In this document: piece after piece, positions 38,101 through 50,435 of the stretch
How the letters are laid out: each line of letters starts with the position of its first letter
Position numbering within the stretch: position 1 is the stretch's first letter
Assembly: GCA_963585895.1 (NCBI GenBank)
Contig: OY757939.1
Span: 29,653,731-29,717,730, forward strand
Length of the DNA stretch: 64,000 bases
Source of the DNA: Sepioteuthis lessoniana
Taxonomy: Eukaryota; Mollusca; Cephalopoda; Myopsida; Loliginidae
Direction: 5' to 3'
The notes under the pieces: model-generated
The model's database searches: none
What the model was told of the DNA's origin: nothing
What the model saw: the letters and a program-made list of their open reading frames with translations, nothing else
Made by a program: the position numbers and the translations under genes

Positions 38101-39828
38101 TGATTGTTCAAGTAGTGTTTCTAGTATAAATCTCAGTGTTTTTAAAAGTTGTTATTCATGTTAACGTATATATCGTGAGCAGATACATATGTTTATGTCA
38201 AAAAGTATATTTGCAATGTTATTTTACTAAACTGACATACCCGTTTATAACTTTGAATTTTCACTAAATCACGTATGAAAATAAAGCGTAAATGACTATT
38301 TCTTAACAATGTTTTACTTAGTTTATATGCTATAATCTTCAGCGTTTTATCCGGTGCTTTTAGTAAAGCTAAATTAAAATATCGTTTGCCCGTGCATATA
38401 ATTACAAAAAAATTGAGATTTTCAATGTCATTTGACCAAAAACGATTACTTTTCCTAGATTTGTCTGTAAGTTTGATAGTGCAAATGATTAGTTTTTCAT
38501 GGTTGTTATTTAGTATAAATTTCAGTGTTTTTTTTTAAGTTGTTATTTATGTTAACGTATATATCGTGTGCAGATACATATGTTAATGTCAAAAAGTATA
38601 TTTGCCATGATATATTACTAAATTGACATACCCGTTGATTGCTTTGAATTTTCAATAACTACATATGAAAATTGGGCTAAAATGATTACTTTTAACAGTG
38701 TTTTACTTTGTTTACATACTATAATCTTCAGCTTTAAATCCCGTGCTTTCAGTAAAGCTAACTGTTAGCCCGTGCTTATAATTTCAAAATAATTTAGATT
38801 TCCAATGTAATTTGAGCAAAAACGATTACTTTTCCCTGATTTCTCTGTAAGTTTGATAGTGTAAATGATTTATTTTTCATGATTGTTCAAGTAGTGTTTC
38901 TAGTATAAATCTCAGTGTTTTTAAAAGTTGTTATTCATGTTAACGTATATATCGTGAGCAGATACATATGTTTATGTCAAAAAGTATATTTGCAATGTTA
39001 TTTTACTAAACTGACATACCCGTTTATAACTTTGAATTTTCACTAAATCACGTATGAAAATAAAGCGAAAGTGACTATTTCTTAACAAAGTTTTACTTAG
39101 TTTATATGCTATAATCTTCAGCGTTTTATCCGGTGCTTTTAGTAAAGCTAAATTAAAATATCGTTTGCCAGTGCATATAATTACAAAAAAATTGAGATTT
39201 TCAATGTCATTTGACCAAAAATGATTACTTTTCCTAGATTTGTCTGTTAGTTTGATAGTGCAAATGATTAGTTTTTCATGGTTGTTATTTAGTATAAATT
39301 TCAGTGTTTTTTTTAAGTTGTTATTTATGTTAACGTATATATCGTGTGCAGATACATATGCTAATGTCAAAAAGTATATTTGCAATGTTATTTTACTAAA
39401 TTGACATACCCGTTGATTGCTTTGAATTTTCAATAACTACATATGAAAATTGGGCTAAAATGATTACTTTTAACAGTGTTTTACTTTGTTTACATACTAT
39501 AATCTTCAGCTTTAAATCCCGTGCTTTCAGTAAAGCTAACTGTTAGCCCGTGCTTATAATTTCAAAATAATTTAGATTTTCAATGTAATTTGAGCAAAAA
39601 CGATTACTTTTCCCTGATTTCTCTGTAAGTTTGATAGTGTAAATGATCAGTTTTTCATGATTGTTTACGTAGTGTTTCTAGTATAAATCTCAGTGTTTTT
39701 AAAAGTTGTTATTCATGTTAACCTATATATCGTGAGCAGATACATATGTTTATGTCAAAAAGTATATTTGCAATGTTATTTTACTAAACTGACATACCCG
39801 TTTATAACTTTGAATTTTCACTAAATCA

Positions 39829-42164
39829 CGTATGAAAATAAAGCGTAAATGACTATTTCTTAACAATGTTTTACTTAGTTTATATGCTATAATCTTCAGC
39901 GTTTTATCCCGTGCTTTTAGTAAAGCTAAATTAAAATATCGTTTGCCCGTGCATATAATTACAAAAGAATTGAGATTTTCAATGTCATTTGACCAAAAAC
40001 GATTACTTTTCCTAGATTTGTCTGTAAGTTTTATAGTGCAAATGATTAGTTTTTCATGGTTGTTATTTAGTATAAATTTCAGTGTTTTTTTTAAGTTGTT
40101 ATTTATGTTAACGTATATATCGTGTGCAGATACATATGTTAATGTCAAAAAGTATATTTGCAATGTTTTTTTACTAAATTGACATACCCGTTGATTACTA
40201 TGAACTTTCACTAAACTACATACGAAAATTGGGCTAAAATGATTACATTTAACAGTGTTTTACTTTGTTTACATACTATAATCTTCAGCTTTAAATCCCG
40301 TGCTTTCAGTAAAGCTAACTGTTAGCCCGTGCTTATAATTTCAAAATAAATTAGATTTTCAATGTAATTTGAGCAAAAACGATTACTTTTCCCGGATTTC
40401 TCTGTAAGTTTGATAGTGTAAATGATTAATTTTTCATGATTGTTCAAGTAGTGTTTCTAGTATAAATCTCAGTGTTTTTAAAAGTTCTTATTCATGTTAA
40501 CGTATATAAAGATAGCAGATACATATGTTTATGTCAAAAAGTATATTTGCAATGTTATTTTACTAAACTGACATACCCGTTTATAACTTTGAATTTTCAC
40601 TAAATCACGTATGAAAATAAAGCGTAAATGACTATTTCTTAACAATGTTTTACTTAGTTTATATGCTATAATCTTCAGCGTTTTATCCCGTGCTTTTAGT
40701 AAAGCTAAATTAATATATCGTTTGCCCGTGCATATAATTACAAAAGAATTGAGATTTTCAATGTCATTTGACCAAAAACGATTACTTTTCCTAGATTTGT
40801 CTGTAAGTTTTATAGTGCAAATGATTAGTTTTTCATGGTTGTTTTTAGTATAAATTTCAGTGTTTTTTTTAAGTTGTTATTTATGTTAACGTATATATCG
40901 TGTGCAGATACATATGTTAATGTCAAAAAGTATATTTGCAATGTTTTTTTACTAAATTGACATACCCGTTGATTACTATGAACTTTCACTAAACTACATA
41001 CGAAAATTGGGCGAAAATGATTACATTTAACAGTGTTTTACTTTGTTTACATACTATAATCTTCAGCTTTAAATCCCGTGCTTTCAGTAAAGCTAACTGT
41101 TAGCCCGTGCTTATAATTTCAAAATAAATTAGATTTTCAATGTAATTTGAGCAAAAACGATTACTTTTCCCGGATTTCTCTGTAAGTTTGATAGTGTAAA
41201 TGATTAATTTTTCATGATTGTTCAAGTAGTGTTTCTAGTATAAATCTCAGTGTTTTTAAAAGTTCTTATTCATGTTAACGTATATAAAGATAGCAGATAC
41301 ATATGTTTATGTCAAAAAGTATATTTGCAATGTTATTTTACTAAACTGACATACCCGTTTATAACTTTGAATTTTCACTAAATCACGTATGAAAATAAAG
41401 CGTAAATGACTATTTCTTAACAATGTTTTACTTAGTTTATATGCTATAATCTTCAGCGTTTTATCCCGTGCTTTTAGTAAAGCTAAATTAATATATCGTT
41501 TGCCCGTGCATATAATTACAAAAGAATTGAGATTTTCAATGTCATTTGACCAAAAACGATTACTTTTCCTAGATTTGTCTGTTAGTTTGATAGTGCAAAT
41601 GATTAGTTTTTCATGGTTGTTATTTAGTATAAATTTCAGTGTTTTTTTTAAGTTGTTATTTATGTTAACGTATATATCGTGTGCAGATACATATGTTAAT
41701 GTCAAAAAGTATATTTGCAATGTTTTTTTACTAAATTGACATACCCGTTGATTACTATGAACTTTCACTAAACTACATACGAAAATTGGGCTAAAATGAT
41801 TACATTTAACAGTGTTTTACTTTGTTTACATACTATAATCTTCAGCTTTAAATCCCGTGCTTTCAGTAAAGCTAACTCTTAGCCCGTGCTTATAATTTCA
41901 AAATAATTTAGATTTTCAATGTAATTTGAGCAAAAACGATTACTTTTCCCTGATTTCTCTGTAAGTTTGATAGTGTAAATGATTAGTTTTTCATGATTGT
42001 TCAAGTAGTGTTTCTAGTATAAATCTCAGTGTTTTTAAAAGTTGTTATTCATGTTAACGTATATATCGTGAGCAGATACATATGTTTATGTCAAAAAGTA
42101 TATTTGCAATGTTATTTTACTAAACTGACATACCCGTTTATAACTTTGAATTTTCACTAAATCA
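39829..42164. repeat. Three sister dimers with private variants
   Basis: Dimer starts: 39829, 40608, 41386. All three share acaaaagaattgag, tgttttttta near the A core, and ctatgaactttcac with tacatacgaaaattggg at the A-B boundary (near 40200, 40979 and 41757). The B copies ending the first two share tttcccggattt and a multi-base change in the core, cgtatataaagatagcag (40501 and 41279), where others have cgtatatatcgtgagcag. These changes are absent elsewhere in the window apart from an isolated acaaaagaattgag near 3437. This is a young local amplification at single-dimer period. Confidence 0.85.
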
Positions 42165-42563
42165 CGTATGAAAATAAAGCGTAAATGACTATTTCTTAAC
42201 AATGTTTTACTTAGTTTATATGCTATAATCTTCAGCGTTTTATCCCGTGCTTTTAGTAAAGCTAAATTAATATATCGTTTGCCCGTGCATATAATTACAA
42301 AAAAATTGAGATTTTCAATGTCATTTGACCAAAAACGATTACTTTTCCATGATTTCTCTGTAAGTTTGATAGTGTAAATGATTAGTTTTTCATGATTGTT
42401 CAAGTAGTGTTTCTAGTATAAATCTCAGTGTTTTTAAAAGTTGTTATTCATGTTAACGTATATATCGTGAGCAGATACATATGTTTATGTCAAAAAGTGT
42501 ATTTGCAATGTTATTTTACTAAACTGACATACCCGTTTATAACTTTGAATTTTCACTAAATCA
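42165..42563. repeat. A/B hybrid monomer (399 bp), phase break 1
   Basis: This monomer is A type from 42165 to about 42348 (through caaaaacgattacttttcc) and B type from gatttctctgtaag onward, running straight into the next A at 42564. The A-to-A spacing here is 399 bp instead of 779. The length equals A up to the shared ttttcc plus B from the same point, as expected for homologous exchange between misaligned A and B monomers with loss of one monomer equivalent. The junction reads ttttccatgatttc, one base off either parent. Confidence 0.93.
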
Positions 42564-45500
42564 CGTATGAAAATAAAGCGAAAATGACAATTTCTTAACA
42601 AATTTTTACTTAGTTTATATGCTATAATCTTCAGCGTTTTATCCCGTGCTTTTAGTAAAGCTAAATTAATATATCGTTTGCCCGTGCATATAATTACAAA
42701 AAAATTGAGATTTTCAATGTCATTTGACCAAAAACGATAACTTTTCCTAGATTTGTCTGTTAGTTTGATAGTGCAAATGATTAATTTTTCATGGTTGTTA
42801 TTTAGTATAAATTTCAGTGTTTTTTTTAAGTTGTTATTTATGTTAACGTATATATCGTGTGCAGATACATATGCTAATGTCAAAAAGTATATTTGCAATG
42901 TTATTTTACTAAATTGACATACCCGTTGATTACTTTGAATTTTCATTAAACTACATATGAAAATTGGGCTAAAATGATTACATTTAACAGTGTTTTACTT
43001 TGTTTACATACTATAATCTTCAGCTTTAAATCCCGTGCTTTCAGTAAAGCTAACTGTTAGCCCGTGCTTATAATTTCAAAATAATTTAGATTTTCAATGT
43101 AATTTGAGCAAAAACGATTACTTTTCCCTGATTTCTCTGTAAGTTTGATAGTGTAAATGATTAGTTTTTCATGATTGTTTACGTAGTGTTTCTAGTATAA
43201 ATCTCAGTGTTATTACAAGTTCTTATTCATGTTAACGTATATATCGTGAGCAGATACATATGTTTATGTCAAAAAGTATATTTGCAATGTTATTTTACTA
43301 AACTGACATACCCGTTTATAACTTTGAATTTTCACTAAATCACGTATGAAAATAAAGCGAAAATGAATATTTCTTAACAATGTTTTACTTAGTTTATATG
43401 CTATAATCTTCAGTGTTTTATCCCGTGCTTTTAGTAAAGCTAAATTAATATATCGTTTGCCCGTGCATATAATTACAAAAAAATTGAGATTTTCAATGTC
43501 ATTTGACCAAAAACGATTACTTTTCCTAGATTTGTCTGTAAGTTTTATAGTGCAAATGATTAGTTTTTCATGGTTGTTTTTAGTATAAATTTCAGTGTTT
43601 TTTTTAAGTTGTTATTTATGTTAACGTATATATCGTGTGCAGATACATATGTTAATGTCAAAAAGTATATTTGCAATGTTATTTTACTAAATTGACATAC
43701 CCGTTGATTGCTTTGAATTTTCGATAATTACATATGAAAATTGGGCTAAAATGATTACTTTTAACAGTGTTTTACTTTGTTTACATACTATAATCTTCAG
43801 CTTTAAATCCCGTGCTTTAAGTAAAGCTAACTGTTAGCCCGTGCTTATAATTTCAAAATAATTAAGATTTTCAATGTAATTAGAGCAAAAACGATTACTT
43901 TTCCCTGATTTCTCTGTAAGTTGGACAATGTAAATGATTAGTTTTTCATGATTGTTCAAGTAGTGTTTCTAGTATAAATCTCAGTGTTTTTAAAAGTTGT
44001 TATTCATGTTAACGTATATATCGTGAGCAGATACATATGTTTATGTCAAAAAGTATATTTGCAATGTTATTTTATTCAACTGACATACCCGTTTATAACT
44101 TTGAATTTTCACTAAATCACGTATGAAAATAAAGCGTAAATGACTATTTCTTAACAATGTTTTACTTAGTTTATATGCTATAATCTTCAGCGTTTTATCC
44201 CGTGCTTTTAGTACAGCTAAATTAATATATCGTTTGCCCGTGCATATAATTACAAAAAAATTGAGATTTTCAATGTCATTTGACCAAAAACGATTACTTT
44301 TCCTAGATTTGTCTGTAAGTTTTATAGTGCAAATGATTAGTTTTTCATGGTTGTTTTTAGTATAAATTTCAGTGTTTTTTTTAAGTTGTTATTTATGTTA
44401 ACGTATATATCGTGTGCAGATACATATGTTAATGTCAAAAAGTATATTTGCAATGTTATTTTACTAAATTGACATACCCTTTGATCACTTTAAATTTTCA
44501 CTAAACTACATATGAAAATTGGGCTAAAATGATTACTTTAACAATGTTTTACTTTGTTTACATACTATAATCTTCAGCTTTAAATCCCGTGCTTTCAGTA
44601 AAGCTAACTGTTAGCCAGTGCTTATAATTTCAAAATAATTGAGATTTTCAATGTAATTTGACCAAAAACGATTACTTTTCCCTGATTTCTCTGAAAGTTT
44701 GATAGTGTAAATGATTAGTTTTTCATGATTGTTCAAGTAGTGTTTCTAGTATAAATCTCAGTGTTTTTAAAAGTTCTTATTCATGTTAACGTATATATCG
44801 TGAGCAGATACATATGTTTATGTCAAAAAGTATATTTGCAATGTTATTTTACTAAACTGACATACCCGTTTATAACTTTGAATTTTCACTAAATCACGTA
44901 TGAAAATAAAGCGTAAATGACAATTTCTTAACAATGTTTTACTTAGTTTATATGCTATAATCTTCAGCGTTTTATCCCGTGCTTTTAGTAAAGCTAAATT
45001 AATATATCGTTTGCCCGTGCATATAATTACAAAAAAATTGAGATTTTCAATGTCATTTGACCAAAAACGATTACTTTTCCTAGATTTGTCTGTTAGTTTG
45101 ATAGTGCAAATGATTAGTTTTTCATGGTTGTTATTTAGTATAAATTTCAGTGTTTTTTTTAAGTTGTTATTTATGTTAACGTATATATCGTGTGCAGATA
45201 CATATGTTAATGTCAAAAAGTATATTTGCCATGATATTTTCCTAAATTGACATACCCGTAGATTGCTTTGAATTTTCAATAACTACATATAAAAATTGGG
45301 CTAAAATGATTACATTTAACAGAGTTTTACTTTGTTTACATACTATAATCTTCAGCTTTAAATCCCGTGCTTTAATAAAGCGAACTGTTAGCCCGTGCTT
45401 ATAATTTCAAAATAATTTAGATTTTCAATGTAATTTGAGCAGAAACGATTACTTTTCCCTGATTTCTCTCTAAGTTTGATAGTGTAAATGATTAGTTTTT

Positions 45501-46499
45501 AATGATTGTTTACGTAGAGTTTCTAGTATAAATCTCAGTGTTTTTAAAAGTTGTTATTCATGTTAACGTATATATCGTGAGCACATACATATGTTTATGT
45601 CAAAAAGTATATTTGCAATGTTATTTTTCTAAATTGACATACCCGTTTATAACTTTGAATTTTCACTAAATCACGTATGAAAATAAAGCGAAAATGACTA
45701 TTTCTTAACAATGTTTTACTTAGTTTATATGCTATAATCTTCAGCGTTTTATCCCGTGCTTTTAGTACAGCTAAATTAAAATATCGTTTGCCCGTGCATA
45801 TAATTACAAAAAAATTGAGATTTTCAATGTCATTTGACCAAAAACGATTACTTTTCCTAGATTTGTCTGTGAGTTTGATAGTGCAAATAATTAGTTTTTC
45901 ATGGTTGTTATTTAGTATAAATTTCAGTGTTTTTTTTAAGTTGTTATTTATGTTAACGTATATATCGTGTGCAGATACATATGTTAATGTCAAAAAGTAT
46001 ATTTGCAATGTTATTTTACTAAATTGACATACCCTTTGATTACTTTAAATTTTCACTAAATTACATATGAAAATTGGGCTAAAATGATTACTTTAACAGT
46101 GTTTTACTTTGTTTACATACTATAATCTTCAGCTTTAAATCCCGTGCCTTCAGTAAAGCTAACTGTTAGCCCGTGCTTATAATTTCAAAATAATTGAGAT
46201 TTTCAATGTAATTTGAGCAAAAACGATTACTTTTCCCTGATTTCTCTGTAAGTTTGATAGTGTAAATGATTAGTTTTTCATGATTGTTTACGTAGTGTTT
46301 CTAGTATAAATCTCAGTGTTTTTAAAAGTTCTTATTCATGTTAACATATATATCGTGAGCAGATACATATGTTTATGTCAAAAAGTATATTTGCAATGTT
46401 ATTTTACTAAACTGACATACCCGTTTATAACTTTGAATTTTCACTAAATCACGTATGAAAATAAAGCGTAAATGACTATTTCTTAACAATGTTTTACTT

Positions 46500-46501
46500 A
46501 G
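46500..46501 (+). other. 21-bp deletion in an A monomer
   Basis: The A monomer starting at 46452 reads ttttacttagcgttttatcc. Other A monomers have 21 more bases (tttatatgctataatcttcag) between ttag and cgtttt. The deleted segment is flanked by a 2-base AG repeat, consistent with slippage or microhomology-mediated loss. No other unit in the window shows this deletion. Confidence 0.88.
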
Positions 46502-46922
46502 CGTTTTATCCCGTGCTTTTAGTACAGCTAAATTAAAATATCGTTTGCCCGTGCATATAATTACAAAAAAATTGAGATTTTCAATGTCATTTGACCAAAA
46601 ACGATTACTTTTCCTAGATTTGTCTGTAAGTTTTATAGTGCAAATGATTAGTTTTTCATGGTTGTTTTTAGTATAAATTTCAGTGTTTTTTTTAAGTTGT
46701 TATATATGTTAACGTATATATCGTGTGCAGATACATATGTTAATGTCAAAAAGTATATTTGCAATGTTATTTTACTAAATTGACATACCCGTTGATTACT
46801 TTGAATTTTCATTAAACTACATATAAAAATTGGGCTAAAATGATTACTTTTAACAGTGTTTTACTTTGTTTACATACTATAATCTTCAGCTTTAAATGCC
46901 GTGCCTTCAGTAAAGCTAACTG

Positions 46923-47158
46923 TTAGCCCGTGCTTATAATTTCAAAATAATTTAGATTTTCAATGTAATTTGAGCAAAAACGATTACTTTTCCCTGATTT
47001 CTCTGTAAGTTTGATAGTGTAAATGATTAGTTTTTCATGATTAGCCCGTGCTTATAATTTCAAAATAATTGAGATTTTCTATGTAATTTGAGCAAAAACG
47101 ATCACTTTTCCCTGATTTCTCTGTAAGTTTGATAGTGTAAATGATTAGTTTTTCATGA
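46923..47158. repeat. 118-bp out-of-register duplication within a B monomer
   Basis: After catga at 47036-47040 the sequence jumps back to ttagcccgtgcttataa instead of continuing ttgtttacgtag, so a 118-bp stretch (46923-47040) is followed by a second version (47041-47158). The two versions are not the same type. The first has aatttagattttcaatg and cgattac; the second has aattgagattttctatg and cgatcac, a haplotype found in other units on the right side. The join therefore linked two different B copies out of register, with only TT shared at the junction. Together with the 21-bp deletion it explains the 875-bp spacing. Confidence 0.9.
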
Positions 47159-50048
47159 TTGTTTACGTAGTGTTTCTAGTATAAATCTCAGTGTTTTTAC
47201 AAGTTCTTATTCATGTTAACATATATATCGTGAGCAGATACATATGTTTATGTCAAAAAGTATATTTGCAATGTTATTTTACTAAACTGACATACCCGTT
47301 TATAACTTTGAATTTTCACTAAATCACGTATGAAAATAAAGCGTAAATGACTATTTCTTAACAATGTTTTACTTAGTTTATATGCTATAATCTTCAGCGT
47401 TTTATCCCGTGCTTTTAGTACAGCTAAATTAAAATATCGTTTGCCCGTGCATATAATTACAAAAAAATTGAGATTTTCAATGTCATTTGACCAAAAACGA
47501 TTACTTTTCCTAGATTTGTCTGTAAGTTTTATAGTGCAAATGATTAGTTTTTCATGGTTGTTTTTAGTATAAATTTCAGTGTTTTTTTTAAGTTGTTATA
47601 TATGTTAACGTATATATCGTGTGCAGATACATATGTTAATGTCAAAAAGTATATTTGCAATGTTATTTTACTAAATTGACATACCCGTTGATTACTTTGA
47701 ATTTTCATTAAACTACATATAAAAATTGGGCTAAAATGATTACTTTTAACAGTGTTTTACTTTGTTTACATACTATAATCTTCAGCTTTAAATGCCGTGC
47801 CTTCAGTAAAGCTAACTGTTAGCCCGTGCTTATAATTTCAAAATAATTTAGATTTTCAATGTAATTTGAGCAAAAACGATTACTTTTCCCTGATTTCTCT
47901 GTAAGTTTGATAGTGTAAATGATTAGTTTTTCATGATTGTTTACGTAGTGTTTCTAGTATAAATCTCAGTGTTTTTAAAAGTTGTTATTCATGTTAACGT
48001 ATATATCGTGAGCAGATACATATGTTTATGTCAAAAAGTATATTTGCAATGTTATTTTACTAAACTGACATACCCGTTTATAACTTTGAATTTTCACTAA
48101 ATCACGTATGAAAATAAAGCGAAAACGACTATTTCTTAACAATGTTTTACTTAGTTTATATGCTATAATCTTCAGCGTTTTATCCCGTGCTTTTAGTACA
48201 GCTAAATTAAAATATCGTTTGCCCGTGCATATAATTACAAAAAAATTGAGATTTTCAATGTCATTTGACCAAAAACGATTACTTTTCCTAGATTTGTCTG
48301 TGAGTTTGATAGTGCAAATAATTAGTTTTTCATGGTTGTTATTTAGTATAAATTTCAGTGTTTTTTTTAAGTTGTTATTTATGTTAACGTATATATCGTG
48401 TGCAGATACATATGTTAATGTCAAAAAGTATATTTGCAATGTTATTTTACTAAATTGACATACCCTTTGATTACTTTAAATTTTCACTAAACTACATATG
48501 AAAATTGGGCTAAAATGATTACTTTAACAGTGTTTTACTTTGTTTACATACTATAATCTTCAGCTTTAAATCCCGTGCCTTCAGTAAAGCTAACTGTTAG
48601 CCCGTGCTTATAATTTCAAAATAATTGAGATTTTCTATGTAATTTGAGCAAAAACGATCACTTTTCCCTGATTTCTCTGTAAGTTTGATAGTGTAAATGA
48701 TTAGTTTTTCATGATTGTTTACGTAGTGTTTCTAGTATAAATCTCAGTGTTTTTACAAGTTCTTATTCATGTTAACGTATATATCGTGAGCAGATACATA
48801 TGTTTATGTCAAAAAGTATATTTGCAATGTTATTTTACTAAACTGACATACCCGTTTATAACTTTGAATTTTCACTAAATCACGTATGAAAATAAAGCGA
48901 AAACGACTATTTCTTAACAATGTTTTACTTAGTTTATATGCTATAATCTTCAGCGTTTTATCCCGTGCTTTTAGTAAAGCTAAATTAATATATCGTTTGC
49001 CCGTGCATATAATTACAAAAAAATCGAGATTTTCAATGTCATTTGACCAAAAACGATTACTTTTCCTAGATTTATCTGTAAGTTTTATAGTGCAAATGAT
49101 TAGTTTTTCATGGTTGTTTTTAGTATAAATTTCAGTGTTTTTTTTAAGTTGTTATTTATGTTAACGTATATATCGTGTGCAGATACATATGTTAATGTCA
49201 AAAAGTATATTTGAAATGTTATTTTACTAAATTGACATACCCGTTTATTACTTTAAATTTTAACTAAACTACATATAAAAATTGGGCTAAAATGATTACT
49301 TTTAACAGTGTTTTACTTTGTTTACATACTATAATCTTCAGCTTTAAATCCCGTGCTTTAATAAAGCGAACTGTTAGCCCGTGCTTATAATTTCAAAATA
49401 ATTTAGATTTTCAATGTAATTTGAGCAAAAACGATTACTTTTCCCTGATTTCTCTGTAAGTTTGATAGTGTAAATGATTAGTTTTTCATGATTGTTCAAG
49501 TAGTGTTTCTAGTATAAATCTCAGTGTTTTTACAAGTTCTTATTCATGTTAACGTATATATCGTGAGCAGATACATATGTTTATGTCAAAAAGTATATTT
49601 GCAATGTTATTTTACTAAACTGACATACCCGTTTATAACTTTGAATTTTCACTAAATCACGTATGAAAATAAAGCGAAAACGACTATTTCTTAACAATGT
49701 TTTACTTAGTTTATATGCTATAATCTTCAGCGTTTTATCCCGTGCTTTTAGTACAGCTAAATTAATATATCGTTTGCCCGTGCATATAATTACAAAAAAA
49801 TTGAGATTTTCAATGTCATTTGACCAAAAACGATTACTTTTCCTAGATTTGTCTGTGAGTTTGATAGTGCAAATAATTAGTTTTTCATGGTTGTTATTTA
49901 GTATAAATTTCAGTGTTTTTTTTAAGTTGTTATTTATGTTAACGTATATATCGTGTGCAGATACATATATTAATGTCAAAAAGTATATTTGCCATGATAT
50001 TTTACTAAATTGACATACCCGTTGATTGCTTTGAATTTTCAATAACTA

Positions 50049-50435
50049 CATATGAAAATTGGGCTAAAATGATTACATTTAACAGTGTTTTACTTTGTTT
50101 ACATACTATAATCTTCAGCGTTTTATCCCGTGCTTTTAGTAAAGCTAAATTAATATATCGTTTGCCCGTGCATATAATTACAAAAAAATTGAGATTTTCA
50201 ATGTCATTTGACCAAAAACGATTACTTTTCCTAGATTTATCTGTAAGTTTGATAGTGCAAATGATTAGTTTTTCATGGTTTTTTTTAGTATAAATTTCAG
50301 TGTTTTTTTTAAGTTGTTACTTATGTTAACTAATATATCGTGTGCAGATACATATGTTAATGTCAAAAAGTATATTTGCCATGATATTTTACTAAATTGA
50401 CATACCCGTTGATTGCTTTAAATTTTCAATAACTG
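50049..50435. repeat. B/A hybrid monomer (387 bp), phase break 2
   Basis: The monomer begins as B (catatgaaaattgggc, then attacatttaacag and tttacatac) and changes to A at the shared block actataatcttcag, near 50106-50118, continuing cgttttatcccgtgc. It is followed by a full B starting at 50436. The order is A, B/A, B, and the A-to-A distance is 1166 bp, about 1.5 dimers. This is the opposite kind of product to the A/B hybrid at 42165. Confidence 0.93.

Larger units (their letters stand above)
34381..39828. repeat. Segment with 1.557-kb two-dimer periodicity
   Basis: Dimer starts: 34381, 35158, 35936, 36715, 37493, 38272, 39051. Variants recur at exactly 1557 bp: tttaagttaacg in the core (35431, 36988), gataactgttagcacgtgc in B (36421, 37978) and gtatatatgcaatg in A (near 36259 and 37816). 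The short tail ttcaataactacatatg, missing about two bases at the A-to-B boundary, marks units 35158, 36715, 38272 and 39051. The local repeat is therefore a four-monomer unit, formed independently of the one at 15.7-19.6 kb because the markers differ. Confidence 0.8.
42564..50048. repeat. Array segment between the two phase breaks
   Basis: Dimer starts: 42564, 43343, 44120, 44897, 45674, 46452, 47327, 48105, 48883, 49660 (the last A only). Spacing is 777-779 bp except 875 bp between 46452 and 47327. New variants that dominate the right side of the window first become common here: gcgaaaacgact in A, gtgccttcag and ctttaataaagcg in B, ttttctatgtaatttg with cgatcac in B, and gagcacatac in the B core. 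No gene is present. Confidence 0.88.

Noticed and set aside
42165-42563. The phase break as a scaffold misjoin or gap
   Set aside because: The junction falls at the exactly homologous position of A and B and the hybrid length equals the sum expected from homologous exchange, so a biological crossover is the better reading, although read support is not available here.
48108-48458. Plus-strand open frames of 79-116 codons, including those beginning MKIKRKRLFLNN
   Set aside because: They overlap the minus-strand frame in the same satellite unit. The longer version appears only because a single T-to-C change (gaaaatgac to gaaaacgac) removes a stop in right-hand units. There is no independent coding signal.
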